Positions 11,801 to 15,916 of a DNA stretch of 39,179 nt are shown here, piece by piece (within the stretch, counting starts at the first letter, position 1; each line of letters opens with the position of its first letter). The notes beneath the pieces are model-generated. The model searched no databases and was not told the origin of the DNA. It worked only from the letters and a program-made list of their open reading frames with translations. The stretch is from positions 1 to 39,179 of the forward strand of contig JACQAX010000029.1 in assembly GCA_016194795.1 (NCBI GenBank), in the 5' to 3' direction. The stretch comes from Deltaproteobacteria bacterium. GTDB taxonomy: Bacteria > Bdellovibrionota > UBA1018 > UBA923. The position numbers and the translations under genes were made by a program.

Positions 11801-14800
11801 GCCCGCTGTGGATCGGCCTTGATCCGAATCAGAACTTGCTCATCGCCGACACGGGCAACCAGCGCATCAGGAAAGTGACGTTCCAGACGCCGGGCGCTGG
11901 TGGGCAGGTGGTCTACGCCCCGAACGCGCCGACCGACCACAGCACTCTTGCGAGAAACGGCGATGGCTCGTGGGTGCGCACCTATCGAAACGGCACCACG
12001 GTGCTCTTCGACGTGAAGGGCCACCAGATCGGGTCGCAGGACCGCGTGGGTAGAGCCACGGCCTATCAGTACGACAGCGACGGCAACATGACTGCGTTCA
12101 CCGATCCGGTGGGGCGCACGACGACGTACTCGTATTCGGGTGGCTTGCTGGGGTCGATCACCGATCCGGCCGGAAGGACGACGCAGTTCACTTATGCGAA
12201 CGGGCTGCTGACTTCGGTCGTCTTCCCGGACGGGACACAACGCCAGTACGGTTATGACGGTAAAGCTTTGTTGAATGCCGAAACCGACGAGCGCGGTTTT
12301 ACGACGCATTATGTTTACAATGACTTCAACCGCCTGACGGCGGTTACGAAGGCTGACGGATCGACGGTGACTGTGAACGACTCGGCTTCGGCTACGGCCA
12401 TGAACTCGTTTGCGGTTGGGCCGAGTGGTGGGACGCTTAAGACCTTTGGCGTCGACAGCGGCCAAATCTACGACGGCATCAGGGACGCGAGAAGTTTTGA
12501 GACAAAATTCTTAAAAGACACTTCGGGCTACATCACAACGATCGTCGATGCAAACGGGCAGACGACGACGGTAGATCGAAATGCCAAAGGTCAGCCTACG
12601 TTGATCACTCGCCCTGACGGCACAACGGTGTCATTCACGTACGATCCCGCGACAGACGATCTTATTGCTCAGTCTGACTCGGCTTTGAACGTGTCGACGA
12701 GCCAGACTTACGATGCCTTTGGAAACATTCTTACCCAAACCGACGGGCGAGGTTTCACGTCCGCAACGACTTACGACCCTGCGACAGGCCTCGTCCTTTC
12801 CAAAAGCGATCCCCTGGGGCATGGGCCAAGCTATCAGTACAACCAACTTGGGCTTCCCACGATAATGAGCAACGCTCTCGGAAAGTCGACGACTACGCGC
12901 TACGACGCTTTCGGAAACGTGAGCTCGATCACTGACCCGCTAAATCATACAACGAGCTATGTACGAGATCTCGCTGGGTATACGATTTCGATGACTAATG
13001 CCAAGAATCAGACGACGCAGTATCAACACGATTCATTCAATCGTCTGAGTTCGGTCACGAATCCGAAAAACGAAACCACAAGCTACATCTATCTCGCAAG
13101 TGGTCAACTTTCGCAGATCAGCGACCCTCTCGGTGGAGTTACGAGTTTTCAGTACGACGTTCTTGGCCGGCTGAGCTCAAAAACAGATCCGCTTGGCATG
13201 ACTACGAGCAGGGGATACGACGCCAACGACAACGTGGTTCAGGAAAATGATCCTAACAGCAACGTGAAGACGTACGTCTACGATAACCTGAATCGACTCA
13301 TTCAGAAGACGCTTCCCGATAACGTAATCACGATGAGCTACGACATTCGCGGAAACATGCTCCAAGCCGCGAACCAGCAAGGCGCCATAGGCTTCGGCTA
13401 TGATGTCGGCGGAAGGTTGACCTCGACCACGACCTCGGGGTCGGGATTGCCGACTGCGACGTTGGCCTTCCAATACGATGCCAATGGCAATCGTCTCAGC
13501 ATGACCGACCCGGTTGGCGTGACGAGCTACAGCTACGATCAGGCCAGCCGCCTCACGAGCCTTACCAATCCTAAAAACGAGAACTTCATGTTCGGGTTTG
13601 ATGCGGCCAATCGACCGACTTTGATTATTAGGCCCGGAAGTAGTACGGCCCTCGCGTTTGACGATGCGAATTTCTTGACGTCGATCGTGCACTCGAATTC
13701 CAGTGGAACGCTTGCATCTTACGGCTATGTGATGGATGCGATCGGAAACCGGACTGCGGTGACGACGCAGGCTGGGACTCAGAACTTCGACTACGACAAT
13801 AACAGCCAGCTTACGAGTGCTAGTAACCCTGAAGCCGCCGCTTTGAATGCAAACGAGACGTTTACGTATGACTCGGTCGCTAATCGAAAAAGCGATCAGA
13901 ACGGCGCGTACAACTATGACGGGAAAAATCAGCGCCTGACCGAGGACTACGGCTATACGTATACCTACGACAATAATGGAAACCTGATCGCGAAGTCCCA
14001 AAAGGGGCTAAACGGTGGGACGACGAACTTTTATTATTCGTCTGAAAACCAGCTCCTGAGCTTCAAAGTCTACGACCCGACATTCAGCTCAAGCCAGCCG
14101 ATCAAGGAAGTGACTTACAGCTACGACGCAATCGGTAGGCGCGTTTCCAAGCAAGTCGTTGATCATTCTGCTGAGACTGACGTCACCAAGACCTTCGGGC
14201 GCCGCTACGTCTATGACGGCCAGGAGATTCTTCTTGAGTATGATGCGGGCAACAATCTGCTCGCGCGTTACACGCACTCGGGTCTTCAAAGCGACGACGT
14301 GCTTACCGTCGACGTGAGGTCCGCCGGTGTATCCGTGGGCCTTGCCCAAAATACACAGACGTACACCTACCTGAAAGATGCGCAGGGATCAGTGCGCGAC
14401 GTTGTCGATACATCCGGAAATAAAATTCAGCACTACATCTATACTGCGTTTGGCGTGCTCCTTGGAATCCAAGACGCAAATGCCGCAGATGTGACGACAA
14501 GTCCTCCGGTTCGGACGAGTTATACATTCACGGGACGGGAGCTCGATAGCGAGAGCGGAAATTACCACTATCGCGCGCGCGTGTATGATCCGCGTACTGG
14601 GCGCTTCATCCAAAAGGACCCTAGCCCTGGAGTTTTGAAACTCCCAATAACTTCGAGCAATACATACATTTATAGCGCCAATAGCCCGACGAACTTTAAG
14701 GACCCGTCGGGAAGAAATTTCATCGGTTCCGCTATCGGGAATATCTCGCATGCGCTTCTTGAAACAATTGCAGGGCCCTTAGGCGGAGTTTTCGGTGCGG

Positions 14801-15246
14801 CTGGCTGGCATGCTTTTCAGGGTGGCACAATTTGGAAGGACTTCCTCGCAGCTGCCGCCGTAACTCTGATTGGCATAGCCATCGCAGCGGCACTACCGGC
14901 GGAAGCAGTAGGAATTGGGACTTTCATCGCGGTTGGCGCTCTCGTAGGCGCCGTATCGGGAGCGCTTTCTGCGTGGATTACAGGGCAGAAACTTCCTGGC
15001 ATCTTGTTAGGCGCAGGGCTGGGTGCTTTGGCTGGGGCAATTGGCGCAGTGATTGGTCACCCGGAAAGTGGCCTTACGGTCGTTCAGAAAGTAATCGGGA
15101 ACGCCGCTGTCGGCGCCCTGCTCTCACCGCCCGATATCCTCCCGGAAAAGGAGCAGGAGGATCTCGATCGTTGTTTTCTGCCTGGACCAGCTCCCATGCA
15201 GGATCCAAATGACCATTTAGATTTCCCCGCTGCATCATACCTGTAA
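2860..15246 (+). CDS. Giant secreted Ig-like / NHL / YD-repeat Rhs-family protein (teneurin-like order)
   Basis: About 4,128 residues. A Sec-type signal peptide (charged start, hydrophobic core, AxA end near residue 33) is followed by an acidic linker (DDDSDDSDDD, near 3075-3110), then about 16 tandem Ig-like domains of 85-95 residues sharing the motif NGQPLxxxxDxxSFSGTYTA (3680-8780). Next come a carboxypeptidase-regulatory/TTR-like domain (RLSGTVKDTSGNPLAGVTVSL, 9037-9200), a beta-rich segment with IPAGAATFPNG (9390-9740), NHL repeats (11236-11880), YD repeats (from 12049), and an Rhs core ending YDPRTGRFIQKDP ... DPSGR (14587-14715). The variable tip (14716-15246) is hydrophobic and glycine-rich. 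In known Rhs/YD proteins the YD shell encapsulates the C-terminal effector. The protein is probably exported by Sec and surface-anchored or released. No PAAR domain or other type VI feature is present. Codon use shifts to more AT-rich after about 12.3 kb. Confidence 0.9.
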   Translation: MMQNRLNLFKALLRVVVPGAIVFLAATAAEAFAKDRFNIQISPSIANGVIEGQSETFTLKEVLARGPSPKNEDDDSDDSDDDRPPKGPRWLAEYVWNGTVVGTQGPQSLAVGQGFDFTYSTARLHPASAGTSNTFVVNVYKVHGKKDKRSLKQTSSYTVAVQQDQVKPVFACSSFPLSNPYVQSAPQIQCTLSDSLGYLDTMGAGSILLDGVDATSRFQITPSGTGVWVSTYLITGNLNPVPEGAHVLTLARGADLAGNQAAPISFGFTIDRTAPLLTFVGGTHDHVLTNQRSFAVNVAVNDASPTITTILLNGASVSTSLSAFPSATVTLAEGANVVEVQSVDKAGNAAAPLRLTDLVLDTQAPSLASLAPTSNSAVTGPTFTVSGTASEPLSSAMLGTFALTLSPDKKSFSGQVTVPGSGPFQASLALVDLAGNSSSSSVAYNVVVPPPFAISVDSPKNGSTSGTRSIAISGSGNRPLAGATVNGLPLSIAGNSFSGTFNAPSDGPLSLAIVASSSDGATANANLSIQVVSASPLALTNLSPADGATVQGPTFPVSGQANRRLASITLNGQPLTIAPDGVSFSGSFTVSTGSTGSTGTDSCPVNYSCGPYAGGPVSTGCQVLNGITLACPNNPSCDPISGKCSNASTGTCDPSVQTCGPTSLANCTVNANFYVCPIGNPGVPSNPSLLPLTCTMQGAYVYCAISGGPVAPYPGPGTTLADCSFAPNSVLCTLDASSGSASGSASGSGTPTPIVLTWSAVDVNGGSINVVTHANVLPAAGGPTFDIAVDSPQPNATLTSLTIPVSGHATAPIGTINLNGQSLQLSADKMSFSGTYTAPGFGPLTLSFSATALVGGAGAGVAVPVTISNGGGPGGLAIFVTAPQQGAIVNSGPLTVSGHTNNPVTKVFANGAPMQLDGTGMSFTGSINVPPTSGPFNIQLQATDGVNQAFASITVQVGSGGTGGPPLSLAILSPSSGQQISGLAVTINGQANTVLSSIAVNGQSLTIGADGTSFSGTYTAQAQGNLALNFQGQATNGSSAQTSVSVTVGTGIALIVSAPTGGVISTQTFPVSGTTNAPISSITVNGQPIPIGADRVSFSGTYTAASNGPLSLDFEALLTNGVSASKTVSVTVGPPVVLTITSPTPNQAFSSFNVPVSGRSSVPLSIITANGLPLTLGPDQMSFSGTYVAGAPGSQGILVSAISVDGIKGSETIPIVINGSVTPSLAIKITDPTPGTIIRPGTTFTLGGTTTAPVVSVTANGQPLTISADQQSFSGQLTAPLTAGGFQITVVARDSSGRTATTLANLQVTQLTIAFAGPNGGLSDGLVLSPGPLAIQGSSNFPLSQATVNGQPLSVGVNNVATAFAGTINVPSSPITFPLNFSFTDTFGDTLTQTLTVYAVSTPGPTQDLPLLSPAASTSHSVQSFLVAGRTNVGVTALLVDGQPLSVARDGQSFHGLYTTFAPNGAFTATFELILGSNASIRVPVSYTMSGLGIALTGLTPPPGASFLPQSFTLSGQTNQDAKTVQGDAYALAVSISEYLSLVGPAPESLLQPLVYRRAFSGSYTAQSGQITTNIRLTDSDGTIVTVPINYFVGTGPLKASGVSFASLYDITPTNGSAVASGPVIIQGKSTVSLASISVNGMPLSLVGHQGFSGGITLTSTVDAGTSVFAPTGDPAAQVLVFHATTSSGDSFDQSVTLEVQNAPPLAFANLLPNDQTPIEDLGSQPISGSANIPLARLSGTVANGAGTGDLPLFLSPDGLFFTGSFDQNSGADANVSLSFAATDMFGRNLQRSVTVPLDKTPPVLALQQPAPGAYLNSLTNTIAGSSDRPLASVLVNGTVFPTLEQRAFSLSYASASDGPVLVGATSVTGGVRPPSLAFTVDTTPPVLATVTPGDGASFDAVFRTFLITGRFDENVVSATVNGLACSIGDDALSFNANATALTDGPLDLHFVFTDRAGNVAQTDVNVVVTQSALNGNLVSVQPVPGSTNLRIVGAPGAAKAGNTVNASSGIFTSGSAVAADDGSFVIALPLFAQAAVWTVNQVSGRNDSTTVYFGAGAGTRLSGTVKDTSGNPLAGVTVSLAGRNVQALTDSNGVFNFVDPATGNQTLVVDGGTVPQPSTGPNRVFSKTSVAINVGLAQATVISRPIFLAPIVMDGSQTPVSATSGTTVTSPAAPDVSLTIPAGAATFPNGATSGVVSMSTISSQFSTIEPMKFAAPNNVIALEPSGTKFSEDVRLTVPNDNQLPEGTDVVILSMNSTKGIWEIGGAGTVDSGGRTITTKPNMGIRHFSVVYATPIGPKIGQIGAQDRPGADTFNGALTTGITLPSYKSLGQSIAPSLVYKSSWARPTAMFTNMIDVPRSDITLDFTQVLASQEHAYNVTDHETAHGWIEPDFITAQFLTTGLTSDVATMTGLPNQATVSYALELAPPAGSTPVPAAGGYLASDSYPYLSHWELHLKQMVLRTREVVLWRADTGAQSIIRQDSWGETRQLEKVFPSDFQGLLYVQNQTQSSAGRGWRVGGMQRIVNTSNVRAMVEEADGSLTGYSQNNTITTLFNADGTGVDLNSGTDFTAYPYATVETGVTVAQTDLTAGTNAISSIATLARRFSARVLGWACFDSTFNGNVLCWSGGHSFDVDRTLSHMLRLPDGRVFAVDSRGSQVLLINTDGTQTIFAGTDRLPHTYYSTPSSLWDNSTNVTHTSCANAVQVPWVNWSGQQFVVPPTSNTVAADTFTDADNLADLRQKIDLGTFTLDNLSGAQSRPDGSYPDSGFQVGPSNTDSMGAYRQCSSGVLPDRGFSGDGGAPSLARLNNPLSVAPGLGTSILIVDTGNNRVRQADLVNNVITTIAGNGTSFDNGDGGQALQAGLFHPRAAAYDVQGNLYISTENGYIRKVDQAGVISTFAGLPQSLGGTFGEGLPATQIILQRPTGLAVDNVNGYLYVADTGSDVIRRIDFLTQRAVTVAGNFTPGYSGDNGAALNASLSSPLWIGLDPNQNLLIADTGNQRIRKVTFQTPGAGGQVVYAPNAPTDHSTLARNGDGSWVRTYRNGTTVLFDVKGHQIGSQDRVGRATAYQYDSDGNMTAFTDPVGRTTTYSYSGGLLGSITDPAGRTTQFTYANGLLTSVVFPDGTQRQYGYDGKALLNAETDERGFTTHYVYNDFNRLTAVTKADGSTVTVNDSASATAMNSFAVGPSGGTLKTFGVDSGQIYDGIRDARSFETKFLKDTSGYITTIVDANGQTTTVDRNAKGQPTLITRPDGTTVSFTYDPATDDLIAQSDSALNVSTSQTYDAFGNILTQTDGRGFTSATTYDPATGLVLSKSDPLGHGPSYQYNQLGLPTIMSNALGKSTTTRYDAFGNVSSITDPLNHTTSYVRDLAGYTISMTNAKNQTTQYQHDSFNRLSSVTNPKNETTSYIYLASGQLSQISDPLGGVTSFQYDVLGRLSSKTDPLGMTTSRGYDANDNVVQENDPNSNVKTYVYDNLNRLIQKTLPDNVITMSYDIRGNMLQAANQQGAIGFGYDVGGRLTSTTTSGSGLPTATLAFQYDANGNRLSMTDPVGVTSYSYDQASRLTSLTNPKNENFMFGFDAANRPTLIIRPGSSTALAFDDANFLTSIVHSNSSGTLASYGYVMDAIGNRTAVTTQAGTQNFDYDNNSQLTSASNPEAAALNANETFTYDSVANRKSDQNGAYNYDGKNQRLTEDYGYTYTYDNNGNLIAKSQKGLNGGTTNFYYSSENQLLSFKVYDPTFSSSQPIKEVTYSYDAIGRRVSKQVVDHSAETDVTKTFGRRYVYDGQEILLEYDAGNNLLARYTHSGLQSDDVLTVDVRSAGVSVGLAQNTQTYTYLKDAQGSVRDVVDTSGNKIQHYIYTAFGVLLGIQDANAADVTTSPPVRTSYTFTGRELDSESGNYHYRARVYDPRTGRFIQKDPSPGVLKLPITSSNTYIYSANSPTNFKDPSGRNFIGSAIGNISHALLETIAGPLGGVFGAAGWHAFQGGTIWKDFLAAAAVTLIGIAIAAALPAEAVGIGTFIAVGALVGAVSGALSAWITGQKLPGILLGAGLGALAGAIGAVIGHPESGLTVVQKVIGNAAVGALLSPPDILPEKEQEDLDRCFLPGPAPMQDPNDHLDFPAASYL
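3681..8778 (+). repeat. Tandem Ig-like domain array (about 16 copies) within the giant protein
   Basis: The coding sequence repeats roughly every 255-285 bases. Each unit has a proline-rich opening (SPxxGxxxxSxxxxVSG), the core (V/I)NGQPLxIxxDxxSFSGTYTA and a closing (A/T)xDGxxxxxxVxV strand. Core motifs occur near 4310, 4565, 5305, 5580, 5850, 6100, 6355, 6625, 6895, 7165, 7765, 8355 and 8615, with more degenerate copies near 3790, 4050 and 8070 and an insertion-bearing copy near 7400-7560. The pattern fits stacked bacterial Ig-like/cadherin-like domains that build a long stalk. Copies differ enough at the DNA level that this is protein-level, not recent, duplication. Confidence 0.85.
4626..5120 (+). 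other. Cysteine-rich insert between two Ig-like repeats
   Basis: Between the repeat cores at 4565 and 5305 the frame holds a low-complexity entry (TGSTGSTGT), then about 140 residues with 14 cysteines in contexts such as NYSCGPY, QTCGPT, ANCTVN and FYVCPIG. It closes with a serine/glycine linker (SGSASGSASGSGT). Cysteine is otherwise rare in this protein. The even count suggests extracellular disulfides. I do not recognise the domain. Confidence 0.6.
11236..11880 (+). repeat. NHL beta-propeller repeats within the giant protein
   Basis: Repeated units such as LNNPLSVAPGL...ILIVDTGNNRVRQ, LFHPRAAAYDV...LYISTENGYIRKV, LQRPTGLAVD...LYVADTGSDVIRRI and LSSPLWIGLD...LLIADTGNQRIRKV each end with a TIAGNG-like or VAGNF-like strand. 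These are NHL propeller blades. A preceding segment (LPDGRVFAVDSRGSQVLLI, near 10790) may supply another blade. In teneurin-type proteins the propeller sits on the side of the YD shell. Confidence 0.88.
12049..14715 (+). repeat. YD repeats and Rhs core within the giant protein
   Basis: Dozens of copies of a roughly 20-residue unit (YDxxGNxxxxTDPxGxTTxYxYD) run from 12049 to about 14150. The canonical Rhs core then follows: RYVYDGQEILLEYD, the YLKDAQGSVRDVVD segment, YTAFGVLLG, YTFTGRELDSESGNYHYRAR and YDPRTGRFIQKDP, ending with YSANSPTNFKDPSGR. Everything after DPSGR is the variable region in this family. Confidence 0.93.
14716..15246 (+). other. Variable C-terminal tip of the Rhs protein: hydrophobic, glycine-zipper rich
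   Basis: 176 residues follow the DPSGR boundary. They contain three hydrophobic stretches, centred near 14865 (FLAAAAVTLIGIAIAAAL), 14945 (IGTFIAVGALVGAVSGAL) and 15025 (GILLGAGLGALAGAIGAVIG), with repeated GxxxG/GALxGA spacing. A short polar tail (DILPEKEQEDLDRC...) ends the protein. No nuclease, deaminase or ADP-ribosyltransferase motif is visible. A membrane-inserting or pore-forming effector, or a translocation segment, is the simplest reading. The partner gene begins 22 bases downstream. Confidence 0.6.
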
Positions 15247-15268
15247 GATTTGATAGGATTGAGTTCAT

Positions 15269-15844
15269 ATGGAGATTCGAGACTTCAAAGTCGGCTTCGC
15301 GCGGGTCGTGTCATTACGAGGAAGTCTCGCCTATGTTGGTATCGTGTGGCTTAAGATTCAGCTGCTTTTCAACGGGATAATGCTTTTCGTTTTGGTCAAC
15401 AGTTTGGCGAATGACATGATCTCTATCCGAAGCCCACGCATTCCTATAGGTTTCGCTCTTTATGTCTTGGCTTTGACGCTGATTTTTTCGCCATTTCTTT
15501 ACAGGCGGATATACAGGTACGCGTTCTATTGGTTCCGGTTTGGGGAGAACGGTCTGGATCTTTATGAGGACAAAGACTGTAAGCGTCTTTGTCAAAATAT
15601 CCCTTACGACCGAATCAATTCATTCTATCACGTTAAGCCGAATTTCATTTGGAGCGATAGTCTGCTTCCGAAATCTACCCATGCAGACTGGGAGCAGACA
15701 TTTATACGCTACGATACGGCTGGAAATTTTAGTTCTGTCGCGAGTCTGGACCTTGGTCCGAAGACCCCTGCTGACGTTTCCAGCTTGGTAGCTCAGTTTC
15801 GAAGTCGATGTCCCAAGATAGCCATTCGACCGGGTAACGGCTAG
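15269..15844 (+). CDS. Two-helix membrane protein, candidate immunity protein for the Rhs tip
   Basis: 191 residues, starting at ATG 15269, 22 bases after the Rhs stop with AGGA 10 bases upstream. Two hydrophobic helices are predicted at about residues 22-46 and 61-79, then a soluble domain of about 110 residues (FRFGENGLDLYEDKD, NIPYDRINSFYHV, LGPKTPADVSSLVAQFRSRC) whose strand pattern recalls a bacterial PH-like domain. It shares the lower-GC codon use of the Rhs 3' end and differs from its GC-rich neighbours. Position immediately behind a variable Rhs C-terminus is where cognate immunity genes normally lie, and a membrane location suits a membrane-directed effector. I recognise no named family, so the immunity role is inferred from context. 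Confidence 0.72.
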   Translation: MEIRDFKVGFARVVSLRGSLAYVGIVWLKIQLLFNGIMLFVLVNSLANDMISIRSPRIPIGFALYVLALTLIFSPFLYRRIYRYAFYWFRFGENGLDLYEDKDCKRLCQNIPYDRINSFYHVKPNFIWSDSLLPKSTHADWEQTFIRYDTAGNFSSVASLDLGPKTPADVSSLVAQFRSRCPKIAIRPGNG

Positions 15845-15849
15845 AGCCG

Positions 15850-15869
15850 CCGCTCGGGCGTTGGAGCGG
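15850..15869. terminator. Possible hairpin between convergent genes
   Basis: CCGCTC (15850-15855) and GAGCGG (15864-15869) form a 6-bp stem with an 8-base loop between the putative immunity gene and the convergent SNF2 gene. No T-tract follows on either strand, so intrinsic termination is doubtful. Confidence 0.25.
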
Positions 15870-15916
15870 GAGCAAAGACACTCAAGTTCGCCCGCGGTAT
15901 AGTTTTGATTCGGTTT

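Noticed and set aside
8950..12465. A long open frame of 1,171 codons on the minus strand inside the giant Rhs gene
   Set aside because: Arg/Asp/Val-rich composition without domains; it mirrors GC-rich third codon positions of the real plus-strand gene and stops where codon use changes.
2860..15246. Type VI secretion Rhs effector
   Set aside because: It has a Sec signal peptide, no PAAR domain, and no vgrG, hcp or adaptor gene nearby, so a Sec-exported YD protein fits better.
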